A stretch of 34,288 nt of DNA from JBCCFW01 sp039029535 (GTDB taxonomy: Bacteria; Acidobacteriota; JBCCFW01). Made by a program: the position numbers and the translations under genes. Below are positions 8,638 through 16,642 of the stretch, piece after piece; position 1 is the first letter of the stretch, and every line of letters begins with the position of its first letter. Where the stretch lies: positions 1-34,288 of the forward strand of contig JBCCFW010000073.1 of assembly GCA_039029535.1 (NCBI GenBank). Reading direction: 5' to 3'. Under the pieces are notes generated by a model. That model made no database searches, was not told where the DNA came from, and saw only the letters and a list, made by a program, of their open reading frames with translations.

Positions 8638-10407
8638 CTAAGCCGTCGCTCCCCGCCGGAGAAGGGCCATGCCGACCAGGGCCACGGTGACGGCCAGCGC
8701 CGTCACCGCCCAGGGCGGCAAGGGAACCGTCGCCGGAATGCGCACCACGGCCACGCCGCTCGCGCTCGCGTGGCCCGTCGCGACCGTCTCGACGGCGCTG
8801 CCGTCGAGGTTCGCCCGCCGAATCCGCGGCACGCTCCGCGAGGACCAGTAGAGCTTGCCTTCCTCGGCGTCGACCGCGATGTCCCAGGGCTCGTCCAGGT
8901 CGCCGATGGGCAGGAGCTGCTCTCCGCTGCCGTCCAGGCCGACCGAGCGGATCTCGTCGCCATCGTTGGTCCAGTAGAGCCGATCCGCGATCGGATCGAG
9001 CGCGACCCCACGAGGTGAGACGGTGGCCAGCACGGTCGCCACGTTCGAGCCGTCGAGATCGGCGCTGAGCAGGGCGTCATCGGATGCGAAGTAGAGCTTC
9101 GCCCCCTCCTCGTCCACGGCCACTCCCCACAGGCGGTCGTCGAAGCCGGTCTCGTACAGCACCTCGGCGTTCGAACCGTCGAGATCGGCTCGGTGAAGCA
9201 AGCCGACGAAGACCTCCCCGCCCAGCGTTCGGTCGCCACCAGAGCGCTCGGCCACGACATCACGGCCGAGACGCTCGCCGGCATCGTCTCGACCCGACTG
9301 CTCGGGTGCGAAGCCCCCAGCCCGGTCGTCATGGCTCGTCCAGTACATCTTGCGCCCCTGCCGATCGAGCGCGATGAGCTGCGGGGACCGGCCGCTGGCC
9401 ACGAGATCGGTCAGGTCCGTGCCGTCCAGCCGTGACCTCTGGACCATGCGGTTTTCCCCATCGAGCCAATACGCCCGCCCACCGGGGCCATCGACGGCGA
9501 GCCCCGTGGCGTCTTCGAGCAGGGTGGTCAGCAGCGTGGTGGCGTTCGCGCCATCCAGGTCGGCCCGCTGGATCTCTCGCATGCCGCCCACGTAGAGATG
9601 CCCGTCCGTCGGGATGAGGGCCAGACGCCGGGCCCTGAAGACGGTGAGCAGGTTGACGGCGCCGCTCGCATCCAGGGCCCCACGATGCACGGCGTCGTCG
9701 GCGGTCCAGTAGAGATGCCCGTTCGGCACGTCCAGAGCGACGTCCTCGACCGAGGCCCCCCCCGACACCAACGTTTCGAGCGCGGTACCGTCGAAGGTCA
9801 CTCGACGCAGCCGCTGCGGGATGTCCTCGACGAAGTAGAGCTTGTCGTTCACGCCGTCGACCGCGAGGCTCTGAGGAGCTGACACGCCGGCCACCGGCAG
9901 CACCTCGGACATCGAGCCGTCGAGGTTCGCCCGACCGAGCACGTTCCCGCTGAGCTCGCACCAGTAGAGCTTGCCGGCGTCGAGGTCGAGACTCACGTCG
10001 GTGGGAAAGTTGAGACCACTGAGCAAGGTCTCGGCACCGCTGCCGTCGAGACTTGCTCGCCGGACGATCCCGGGGCCCGTCTCGGTCCAGTAGACCTTGC
10101 CCGAGGCCACGTCGATGTCCATGCCGCCGACGTTCTGGTTGGTCTCGACCAGGTCCTCCACTCCGCTCCCGTCGAGCTGCGATCGGCGCACGCCACTGCT
10201 GTCGATCCAGTACAGGTGGCCTGCGTCCGGATCCACCGCGATCCCGTTCAGGAAGCGCAGGCTCGGAATGAGGACTTCCGGGATCGAGCCGTCGAGCTCC
10301 GAACGACGGAGCTCGGGTCGCTCGGTGACCCAGTAGAGCTTCTCCTCCTGGGAGAGGGCGGGAGCGGCAATGGAGACGAGAAGCAGGGACGCGAGCAGCG
10401 TTCGCAC
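8638..10407 (-). CDS. Secreted YWTD (LDL-receptor class B) double beta-propeller with C-terminal membrane anchor
   Basis: 589 residues. The start is the GTG at 10405-10407, with GAGG 6 nt upstream and a clear signal peptide (MRTLLASLLLVSIAAPALSQ). I count twelve YWTD-type blades. Each opens with a KLYW/HLYW-like strand, continues to an LDGS turn and ends near a VDxxxG. This fits two six-blade propellers in tandem. Blade 9 carries an insert of about 35 charged residues between its YWTS and LDG motifs. The C-terminus reads VPLPPWAVTALAVTVALVGM followed by basic LRR, a tripartite sorting-signal or anchor pattern akin to IPTL/PEP-CTERM tails. The protein is probably held in the envelope with the propellers outside the cytoplasm. 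Its ligand is unknown. The gene stands alone on the minus strand, downstream of another secreted protein gene. Confidence 0.88.
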   Translation of the reverse strand: MRTLLASLLLVSIAAPALSQEEKLYWVTERPELRRSELDGSIPEVLIPSLRFLNGIAVDPDAGHLYWIDSSGVRRSQLDGSGVEDLVETNQNVGGMDIDVASGKVYWTETGPGIVRRASLDGSGAETLLSGLNFPTDVSLDLDAGKLYWCELSGNVLGRANLDGSMSEVLPVAGVSAPQSLAVDGVNDKLYFVEDIPQRLRRVTFDGTALETLVSGGASVEDVALDVPNGHLYWTADDAVHRGALDASGAVNLLTVFRARRLALIPTDGHLYVGGMREIQRADLDGANATTLLTTLLEDATGLAVDGPGGRAYWLDGENRMVQRSRLDGTDLTDLVASGRSPQLIALDRQGRKMYWTSHDDRAGGFAPEQSGRDDAGERLGRDVVAERSGGDRTLGGEVFVGLLHRADLDGSNAEVLYETGFDDRLWGVAVDEEGAKLYFASDDALLSADLDGSNVATVLATVSPRGVALDPIADRLYWTNDGDEIRSVGLDGSGEQLLPIGDLDEPWDIAVDAEEGKLYWSSRSVPRIRRANLDGSAVETVATGHASASGVAVVRIPATVPLPPWAVTALAVTVALVGMALLRRGATA

Positions 10408-10430
10408 GTCGGACCTCGGGCATCAGGGAT

Positions 10431-10452
10431 GCCGGCCCGAGCGCGGGCCGGC
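10431..10452 (-). terminator. GC-rich hairpin downstream of the 10519-11379 gene
   Basis: 9-bp perfect stem (gccggcccg at 10431-10439, cgggccggc at 10444-10452) with a 4-nt loop. It lies 66 bp past the stop codon of the upstream minus-strand gene and about 24 bp before the next start. There is no T tract. It could instead act as a leader structure of the YWTD gene. Confidence 0.45.
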
Positions 10453-10518
10453 GCAACAGCTTAACTGGAGTGTCACGCCGGCCCGAAACTCGCTTCCGAT
10501 GCGTCGCCCGACGCTCGC

Positions 10519-11379
10519 TCAGTTGCAGTCGCCGGAGACGGCCACGCGGTAGGCGCGAGCGTAGGTGTCGAGCGCACGTCCCCAGTGCTCACGGGCCTGC
10601 AGGCGGTTGCCCCGTCGCCAGAGCCGCCGCGCCCGGCCCGTCTCGCAGCCGGCGTCCTGGAGCCGTGAGATGTCGCGATCGACTGCGTCGCGGACGACCT
10701 CGAGGAAGCCACCGAGCTCGGCCGGGAGCATGAGCTGAGCGGTGCGCGCGGGTGATGCGTCGTCAGCTCCCGAGGTCAGGCCGAGACCTCGACCGAGCCC
10801 ACCGATGAGGAAGTCGTCGGTCACCCCGAGATCGCACTCGGTGTAGGACAGCACGACCTCGGCCTGCTGGGCGCAGAGCTGGCCATTGATCACCTCGATC
10901 ACGAGATCGTTCTCACCCGGCAGGTTGGGGTTCATGCCATCGACGTAGTCGTAGTTGGGCCAGGCGAGCTGCACGCAGGCCGGCTCCTCGACGAGCTCGT
11001 CGATCTGAGAGGGCGAGGCCTTGGTCGCCACCACCGTGCCGCCCATCTCGTTGCAACCGGGGATGGCGGCCAGGCAGCCCAGGCAATTGCCGGTGACCTT
11101 GGCCTGCACCTCACCGATGACGACCCCGGCGAAGCTGATGCGGAGGTCCACCGGTCCCCCACAGCCGAGCGCGTCGTGGAGCTTGACGGTGACGTGCTTG
11201 AGGAGGTTCGAGGTGTAGGGCGAGCCCGAGTCGGGGATGGGATTGACGATGGGGATGACCTGCATCGATCCCGGCCCCAGACAGGCATTGACGCTCTCGG
11301 CGGCGGAGACCGAGCCATCGGCCCAGGCCGAGGAGGGAGTGAGCACGAGAACGAGCGCGAGCACGAGACAGGGACGCAT
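10519..11379 (-). CDS. Secreted protein of unknown function with a short C-terminal TPR-like segment
   Basis: 286 residues. The ATG at 11377-11379 is preceded by GGAGAG at a 7-nt spacing and followed by a signal peptide (MRPCLVLALVLVLTPSSAWA). In-frame codons upstream would put 25 polar residues before the hydrophobic core, so I reject them. The middle of the protein is beta-rich with about nine cysteines (for example NCLGCLAAIPGC). The last 60 residues look helical and TPR-like (RRLWRRGNRLQAREHWGRAL). I recognise no family. It may be exported to the periplasm or cell surface. It is divergent from the K+ channel gene, and the 147 bp between the two starts must hold both promoters; I see no convincing box there. 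Confidence 0.78.
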   Translation of the reverse strand: MRPCLVLALVLVLTPSSAWADGSVSAAESVNACLGPGSMQVIPIVNPIPDSGSPYTSNLLKHVTVKLHDALGCGGPVDLRISFAGVVIGEVQAKVTGNCLGCLAAIPGCNEMGGTVVATKASPSQIDELVEEPACVQLAWPNYDYVDGMNPNLPGENDLVIEVINGQLCAQQAEVVLSYTECDLGVTDDFLIGGLGRGLGLTSGADDASPARTAQLMLPAELGGFLEVVRDAVDRDISRLQDAGCETGRARRLWRRGNRLQAREHWGRALDTYARAYRVAVSGDCN

Positions 11380-11526
11380 GGGGGATCTCTCCAAGGAGCC
11401 CGCTGAGCGGGCAGGGACGGCCGAGCGGCTTTTCTCAAGATAGGGCCACGGCATCGGCTGGGGCCAGCCTCACCGCGGCCGGCTCGAAACGCTGGGTTAG
11501 GCTTGCGACGCTCTTGGGAGGTGTTC

Positions 11527-12216
11527 GTGCTGTCTCCGCGTCTCGAGCGGCTCGTGCAGCTGCTCGTCATCTACAGCGTCGTCATGCTCATCGTCGAGAT
11601 CGACTGGACCTCGGCCGAGCACAGCCACGCCGCCCCGCCCTTCTTCCTGTGGTCGGAGCGCTTGGTGGCGCTGTTCTTCACCTTCGAGATGGTCCTGCGC
11701 TGGCAGTCCCTTCCGCACGCCACGTTCACCGAGAAGCTCCGTACGACCTTCGGACGGCCCGAGGGCTGGTTCGACGTTCTCGCCATCCTCCCGTTCTGGC
11801 TCGGCTTCTTCCTCCCCGCCGAGGCCCTCTCGGTCGTGCGCACGACCCGGGTCTTCCGCCTGGCCAAGCTCTACCGCTACAGCCCGACGGCCCACGCCAT
11901 CGTCGCAGCGCTGTGGCGAGCGCGAGAGAAGATCCGCGTGGTCGGTGTCATGGTCCTCATGACCGTGCTCTTCGGCTCCCTGGTCATGTACGAGCTCGAG
12001 CGCAAGGCCCAGCCCGAAGCCTTCGGGAGCGTGGCCGACTCCGCCTGGTGGTGCGTCGTGACGGTGACGACCGTCGGCTATGGCGACGTCTCCCCCGTCA
12101 CTCCCCTCGGCAAGGTCGTCGCGGCCTTCCTCATGCCCTTCGTGCTCGCGGTCATGGGGGCCTTCATCGGCATCGTCGGCGGCGCCTTCCAGGACGTCGC
12201 CGACGAGCCGGAGTGA
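11527..12216 (+). CDS. Voltage-gated potassium channel (six-TM, Kv-like)
   Basis: 229 residues. I chose the GTG at 11527 because GGGAGG ends 5 nt before it; an in-frame TTG at 11503 lacks a site. The hydrophobic pattern gives S1 (LVQLLVIYSVVMLIVEI), S2 (LVALFFTFEMVLRW), S3 (WFDVLAILPFWLGFFL) and S4 with regularly spaced arginines (VVRTTRVFRLAKLYRY, about 101-117). S5, a pore helix (WWCVVT), the selectivity filter TVGYGD (182-187) and S6 follow. This is a complete inner-membrane K+ channel subunit, expected to be a tetramer. It lacks a C-terminal RCK or cyclic-nucleotide domain, so gating is presumably by voltage alone. Its 3' end lies 10 bp from a convergent gene. The family is secure; its physiological role here is unknown. 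Confidence 0.93.
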   Translation: MLSPRLERLVQLLVIYSVVMLIVEIDWTSAEHSHAAPPFFLWSERLVALFFTFEMVLRWQSLPHATFTEKLRTTFGRPEGWFDVLAILPFWLGFFLPAEALSVVRTTRVFRLAKLYRYSPTAHAIVAALWRAREKIRVVGVMVLMTVLFGSLVMYELERKAQPEAFGSVADSAWWCVVTVTTVGYGDVSPVTPLGKVVAAFLMPFVLAVMGAFIGIVGGAFQDVADEPE

Positions 12217-12226
12217 GACTCGAGCC

Positions 12227-13357
12227 TCAGTCGCCGCCGCAGCTCGAGCAACTCGAACAGCTCGAGCAGGAGCTGCCGGAGTCGTCGCTGACCGACACGT
12301 CGGAGGCCCAGCCACCGCCGTCATCACTGCTGCTGACCTCGTCGGCGCTCACCACCTCGCCGGATGAGGTCTCGGCGAGGGCGTCGCAGTCGATGAGCTC
12401 GGAGTCGTAGTCACTGCCGGCGCAGACCTCGATGTCGCCCTCGGGGAGCTCGGTCAGCTCGCTGCTCGGGTCGAACAGGTTGCCCTCGGAAGCAGAGACA
12501 CCGTCGCTCCCGATGGTGGCGATGGTCGCTCCCTCCTCGTCGACCACCTCGACGTCACGATAGTGGTAGCCGGAGCCATGCGACGCCTCCGACCAGCACC
12601 ACAGCCCGGGGTGATACGTGTTCCAGCCGTAGTAGCCGACGAAGATCGGGTCGCCGTCGTCGTAGTCGTCCCAGTCGTCCCAGGAGCGATCGACCGCCGC
12701 CTTCCGCGGTCGGATGACCCGACGGGAGTCCTCCCGCTTGAGCTCGTCGACGCCGACGTGTTGACCGAGCGAGTCCTGCAGGCGGCCGAGGAAGCTTCGG
12801 AAGTGCTCGTCGGCGCTGTCCATGATCCCGGGCGAGCTACCGTCACCGACCAACGGCGCCAGTCGCTGCAGGCTCTCGGCACCGTCGATGCTCGAGCCCA
12901 GCGCGAGCTGACGGGGCACGCCGTTGACCAACATGCGGATGGGATGAACGCCCGGTGCGTGGACACGCTCGACGTCGATCTCGAAGAGGTAGGACAACAC
13001 GTCGTCCCGGTGCTCGGTGACGAGGCGGATCTTCGAGAAGACCGAGTTCCAGCGGGCGTCCTTGGCCTCCCGCAGCGCACTCATCGCCTCCTGGAAGTCG
13101 TCCTCGAGCCCCTCCTCGTCGCGGTAGACGTCTTGGTCGTCCACCGCGAGACGCACGACGTTGGTCACGCCGACGTCGCGCAGCCCGCGGTTGAGGGACT
13201 GGATGATGGAGAGAGCCGTGAAGGTCTCGTGCTCTTCCTTCGGTGAGCTCAAGCCCAAGGTCATGGCGCTGAGCAGCTTACCGAAGCCCTTGGTGGGTCG
13301 GCGCTGGATGTTGGTGAGCTGGGATGGATCGAGCGACAGCGTGGATCGAAGATACAT
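12227..13357 (-). CDS. Uncharacterised protein with a tandem SSC tail, partner of the GRDP-like protein
   Basis: 376 residues from the ATG at 13355-13357, with GAGAGG 4 nt upstream. There is no signal peptide or membrane segment. The first 170 residues are mixed alpha/beta; the middle holds an acidic aromatic stretch (DDWDDYDDGDPIFVGYYGW), then a Ser/Asp-rich region. The C-terminus is a striking run of four SSC units ending CGGD. I recognise no catalytic motif. It lies 33 bp downstream of the 138-residue gene on the same strand, so the two are very likely co-transcribed. Both end in short Cys-rich tails. Such tails could bind metal, be modified or be cross-linked, but nothing here shows which. 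A RiPP-like substrate role is possible but unsupported, since no maturase is nearby. Confidence 0.7.
   Translation of the reverse strand: MYLRSTLSLDPSQLTNIQRRPTKGFGKLLSAMTLGLSSPKEEHETFTALSIIQSLNRGLRDVGVTNVVRLAVDDQDVYRDEEGLEDDFQEAMSALREAKDARWNSVFSKIRLVTEHRDDVLSYLFEIDVERVHAPGVHPIRMLVNGVPRQLALGSSIDGAESLQRLAPLVGDGSSPGIMDSADEHFRSFLGRLQDSLGQHVGVDELKREDSRRVIRPRKAAVDRSWDDWDDYDDGDPIFVGYYGWNTYHPGLWCWSEASHGSGYHYRDVEVVDEEGATIATIGSDGVSASEGNLFDPSSELTELPEGDIEVCAGSDYDSELIDCDALAETSSGEVVSADEVSSSDDGGGWASDVSVSDDSGSSCSSCSSCSSCGGD
12239..12274 (-). repeat. Tandem 9-bp repeat encoding SSC units
   Basis: Four 9-nt units (GCAGCTCGA-like on the plus strand) in frame. They encode the repeated Ser-Ser-Cys at the C-terminus of the 376-residue protein. 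Their number may vary by slippage. Confidence 0.65.
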
Positions 13358-13390
13358 GGAGCCTCTCGTTTCTCGAACGCGCTCGTAGAG

Positions 13391-13807
13391 TCAGCCGTCG
13401 CAGGGACCGCAGTCGGCGTCGTCGCACCCCCAGAAGCGGGGGTCCGGCGTGCCGAAGCGCTCGCGATGACGACTGAGAGTGAGCGCGAAGCGGCGGTGAT
13501 TGTCTCCCTCGTCACCGCCGGGATGGTGATGCAAGAAGCGGCCGAAATGCCGTTCACAGAAGCCGTGGTAGAAGCGCGTGAACAGGATGAGCTCGTGCCA
13601 GGCCAGGTCGACGCGGAGCGATGGCGTGAGCCGCTCGTCCGACTCGGCCACCAGCAGCAGGAAGCGCATGAGCGCCCGCAGGGCCGGCTCGACCTCGGCT
13701 GGCTCCAGCTCGCACTGAGACTGGAGCTTCGCGACCAGCGTCGCGTTGGCGAGGAGCTCGGCGAGCCCCGCCTCCTCGGCGGAGTCCACCCTCGGAATGC
13801 TGGACAT
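13391..13807 (-). CDS. GRDP/DUF1399-like (glycine-rich domain-containing) protein with Cys tail
   Basis: 138 residues. The ATG at 13805-13807 is chosen for the AGGA 6 nt upstream; an upstream in-frame start would add 36 low-quality residues. The protein is mostly helical and has the signature VDLAWHELILFTRFYHGFC followed by HFGRFLHHHPGG. This resembles the DxxWHxHxxxTxxY...FCxxxFGxFxxHxP pattern of glycine-rich-domain (GRDP/DUF1399-like) proteins. The family assignment rests on that motif only. The conserved histidines suggest metal binding. The end is WGCDDADCGPCDG, a small Cys tail like that of its operon partner 33 bp downstream. The two probably act together in the cytoplasm. Function is unknown. 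Confidence 0.65.
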   Translation of the reverse strand: MSSIPRVDSAEEAGLAELLANATLVAKLQSQCELEPAEVEPALRALMRFLLLVAESDERLTPSLRVDLAWHELILFTRFYHGFCERHFGRFLHHHPGGDEGDNHRRFALTLSRHRERFGTPDPRFWGCDDADCGPCDG

Positions 13808-14037
13808 GATGGGTCCTACGGCGCGGGGACCACCGGGTTCATGCGCAGGTCGGAGCGAGTCCTCCATGCATCCTGCCACTCCCCGGCCCCCCTTCTTGTG
13901 ATGCCCGTCGACCACGCTTAATCTGAAGACGCTTTATCTTTCCGGCGTCGCAGGCTGGCGAGTCCGACATCTTCACGGCTTCCTCATCACCGCGGTCACG
14001 GCAGCGCTTTCGGCGCCGTCTCTCGAGGAATTCAGTG
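13808..14037. promoter_or_regulatory. Divergent promoter region
   Basis: The 230 bp between two divergent starts includes the most AT-rich pocket of this part (13917-13942, CTTAATCTGAAGACGCTTTA). For the plus strand, TTGTGA at 13896-13901 and CTTAAT at 13917-13922 give a weak -35/-10 pair with a short 15-nt spacer. TTTATC at 13933-13938 is another possible -10. No clear pair is seen for the minus strand. GAGGA at 14025-14029 is the ribosome binding site of the plus-strand gene. Confidence 0.35.
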
Positions 14038-14730
14038 ATGATGCTACCGCGATCGGCTGGACGACCGTCCCTCGTCCTGGCCCTCGTCCTCGGCTTGACC
14101 ACGACCGCCGCCTTCGCGCAGCGGCCAGGTGACGGGCCGACTCCGAAACCCGTCGAGGAAGACAACTGCGAGGGCTGCGTCGCCACCCCCTACGAGTCCG
14201 GTGACGGAGCCACCTCCTGGCAATGCCCCTACGAGCTCGGCCCCATCCAGACGAAGTGGTCGGTCGAGGTCACCATGAGCGACCCGACCTCCGGCGACTG
14301 CACCGAGTCCAGCGGGAGCAGCAGCTCCTGCACCGGGACGGAGTGCAGCTTCCCGAAGGTGAGCATCACGCTGACCAACAGGACCACCACCACCAAGTGC
14401 GTGAGGCGAGAAGAAGGCACGCAGAGTGGCACTCCCGATCCCAGCGACCCACCCAGCAGTGATGACAGCGACCTCGTCGCCGAGGACGGTGAGACCTGCA
14501 TCGGCCCCGGTGAGAGCAAGACCATCTCCTGCCTCAACACCTCCATGGACTGTGGTGAGTTCGCGGTCTGTGACGTCTCATACACGCCGGCCGACTGCCC
14601 CACCGACTGCGCCGACGGTTGGGGAAGCTGCAGCATCATCGACGTCTTCATGATCTGCACCGAGTGCACCGAGTCCGAAGACGAGGGTGGCCGTCAGCCC
14701 GTCCCCAACGAGCGCGAGTTCGAGTTCTGA
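14038..14730 (+). CDS. Secreted cysteine-rich protein of unknown function
   Basis: 230 residues. Three start codons follow one another (GTG 14035, ATG 14038, ATG 14041). GAGGA at 14025-14029 is best spaced for 14038. A signal peptide follows (RPSLVLALVLGLTTTAAFA-Q). The mature chain has about 19 cysteines and a Ser/Thr/Asp-rich linker (about residues 125-145). Cysteines are paired in patterns such as CEGC, CPTDC and CTEC near the ends. The C-terminus is very acidic and has no anchor, so the protein is probably released or held by partners. No family is recognised. It is one of four Cys-rich exported proteins in the window, but I see no convincing sequence similarity to the others. Confidence 0.75.
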   Translation: MMLPRSAGRPSLVLALVLGLTTTAAFAQRPGDGPTPKPVEEDNCEGCVATPYESGDGATSWQCPYELGPIQTKWSVEVTMSDPTSGDCTESSGSSSSCTGTECSFPKVSITLTNRTTTTKCVRREEGTQSGTPDPSDPPSSDDSDLVAEDGETCIGPGESKTISCLNTSMDCGEFAVCDVSYTPADCPTDCADGWGSCSIIDVFMICTECTESEDEGGRQPVPNEREFEF

Positions 14731-14748
14731 GAAGCTGACGCCATGCCC

Positions 14749-14777
14749 CGGACCGTGAGCCGTCAACTCACGGTCCG
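14749..14777 (+). terminator. Hairpin after the 14038-14730 gene
   Basis: 11-bp perfect stem (cggaccgtgag at 14749-14759, ctcacggtccg at 14767-14777) with a 7-nt loop, starting 18 bp after the stop codon. No T tract follows, only ACTTCC. Confidence 0.65.
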
Positions 14778-14830
14778 ACTTCCTGACGACGAGACGCTCG
14801 TGGGAGGATGAAGCCCCCCACGAGCTCGTC

Positions 14831-16615
14831 ATGTCCCCTGCTGCCTGTCGACATCCCGCACTCCTCGCCGTCGCCCTCATGGCGCTGCTCCGTGCGTGTG
14901 ATCCTGGCAGCTCTCCTGCTCCGACCACGGACTCCGACGAGCGCTTCGACCACGTCCGTGTTCGCACCTGGCGGGCCGACGACGCCTCCTGGCCCCCGGA
15001 GCTCCGCGACCCCGAGCTCGCCGTCCCCTGGCTCGCCGAGCGACCCTCGTTCGGAATCGCCTTCTCCGGCGGCGGCTCCCGCTCGGCGACCGCCACCCTC
15101 GGTCAGCTCCGAGCCCTGCATCGTCTCGGCTGGCTGAAGAAGGCCCGCTGGGTCGGCGCCAGCTCGGGCTCGACCTGGACCCTCATCCCCTGGGTCTACC
15201 TGCCGACGAGTCACGACGAGACCATCTTCCTCGGCCCCTACCTCCCGCCTGAGGCCCTCACCGAAGCGACGCTGCGTCCCGAGACGCCCGTGAAGGGAGC
15301 GATGGAGACGGTCCTCCACGACGCGCGCATCGGCCGACCGCTGCTCCGCTCGTCGCTGCGTGGTGACGAGACCTGGTCGGGTCTCATCGGCTCGGTCTTC
15401 CTCGCACCGTTCGGCCTGAACGATCGGGATCAGGTGTTCACCTTCCACCGGGAAGCGCGCGACCGGATCCTGGCGGCCAACCCGCAGCTCCGAACCGACG
15501 ACATCCTCGTGGTCGAGCGCCGCGACCGGCCCTATCCCGTGCTCATCGGCACGCTCCTCGTCCGGCAGACGTCCAACCGACCGGACGACCGCCACCCGCT
15601 CGAGCTCACTCCCCTCGCCACCGGCCTGCGCCCTCGGGTGGAGACGACGAAGGACGACGAGCGCGTGGTCCTCGGTGGTGGTCAGGTGGAGACCTTCGGC
15701 TACGACAGCTACGAGCCCGACCCGGTCGAAGCGGGCCCCGACGGCCGCGTGAGGGTCCGGCTCGAGGGCAGCCTGCGACGGGGCGAGCTGCGATCCAACG
15801 ACCGCTATCGCTTCACGCTGTCGGACCTCATCGGCGTCAGCAGCGCGGCTCCCGCCGCCGGGATGGTCGGCCACCACGTCCCCAACGAGCTCTTCCCCGA
15901 GCACCGTCACTGGCCGGTCGACCCCGTCGATCGCTCCCGCCCGTTTCGTCGCAAGGCCGACGAGTACGTGCACGCCGACGGTGGTGTCCTCGACAACCTC
16001 GGCGTGCTGCCATTACTGGCGCGACGGGCGGAGAGCCTGCTGGTCTTCATCAACACCTCGGTGCCCTTCGTGCGACCGGCCGACGGCTGTGGCGCGGTCA
16101 CCGCGGGGGGTGACGACGACGACCCGCCCGCCACCTTCGTCGACGACCTCATCAGCCTGTTCCGCCCGACCCGCAAGCTCCCGCACAACGTCGTCTTCGA
16201 CGGGGACGGCCTCGAGCGGATCTGCGAGACCTTCAGCGAGCAGCAAGCCCGAGGCGAGCCGCTCGTTCACTGCGAGCGCTACGCGGTGGCCGCCAACGCC
16301 CGCTACGGCATCGCTCCCCACGAAGCCTCGACCTGCTGGATGTACCTCGATCGGTCGACGCGGTGGACCTCGGCCATCACCGCCGATGGCAAGCGGACGG
16401 CGGCCCTAGCCGACGGCACGTCTCCGTTCGACACCTTCCCCCACTACGACACCTTCACCGAGCAGACCGCGACGCCCATCGACCTCGACCGCGAACGGGT
16501 CGTGGCGTTGACCAACCTGACGGCGTGGTCGGTCCTGGAGCGAGCCGAGACGATCCGCGAGGCGCTCCCGGACGCCGGCCTCTCTTCCTTGCCGTCAACA
16601 CCGGGCGAACGCTAG
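14831..16615 (+). CDS. Cytosolic-phospholipase-A2/patatin-type lipase, probable lipoprotein
   Basis: 594 residues. The fold signature is that of the cPLA2/patatin acyl hydrolases, which use a Ser-Asp dyad to cleave acyl esters of phospholipids. An oxyanion loop reads GIAFSGGGSR (75-84). The nucleophile elbow is ASSGSTW, with Ser112 as the likely nucleophile; this is close to the GLSGSTW of eukaryotic cPLA2 and unlike the usual patatin GxSxG. The catalytic Asp lies in DGGVLDN (Asp383). A hydrophobic N-terminus ends in LLRAC, a slightly irregular lipobox, followed by Asp. This suggests an envelope lipoprotein, possibly kept in the inner membrane. The ATG at 14831 has no good Shine-Dalgarno; an in-frame ATG at 14879 would shorten the signal. 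The MBOAT gene follows after 27 bp, which suggests linked acyl chemistry. Confidence 0.85.
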   Translation: MSPAACRHPALLAVALMALLRACDPGSSPAPTTDSDERFDHVRVRTWRADDASWPPELRDPELAVPWLAERPSFGIAFSGGGSRSATATLGQLRALHRLGWLKKARWVGASSGSTWTLIPWVYLPTSHDETIFLGPYLPPEALTEATLRPETPVKGAMETVLHDARIGRPLLRSSLRGDETWSGLIGSVFLAPFGLNDRDQVFTFHREARDRILAANPQLRTDDILVVERRDRPYPVLIGTLLVRQTSNRPDDRHPLELTPLATGLRPRVETTKDDERVVLGGGQVETFGYDSYEPDPVEAGPDGRVRVRLEGSLRRGELRSNDRYRFTLSDLIGVSSAAPAAGMVGHHVPNELFPEHRHWPVDPVDRSRPFRRKADEYVHADGGVLDNLGVLPLLARRAESLLVFINTSVPFVRPADGCGAVTAGGDDDDPPATFVDDLISLFRPTRKLPHNVVFDGDGLERICETFSEQQARGEPLVHCERYAVAANARYGIAPHEASTCWMYLDRSTRWTSAITADGKRTAALADGTSPFDTFPHYDTFTEQTATPIDLDRERVVALTNLTAWSVLERAETIREALPDAGLSSLPSTPGER

Positions 16616-16642
16616 CCTCGGCTTCCTCTTCCCGGGCGGCCG

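Noticed and set aside
7431..8690. Plus-strand open frame of 419 codons opposite the secreted protein gene
   Set aside because: The minus strand has a signal peptide, Shine-Dalgarno and sigma-54 promoter. The plus frame has low-complexity Arg/Gly/Asp text and no start site.
14808..15137. Plus-strand frame starting at an ATG right after GGGAGG
   Set aside because: The ribosome binding site looks good, but the frame is Ser/Pro/Arg-rich, overlaps the lipase in another frame and has no recognisable domain. It might still be a short leader, but I cannot support it.
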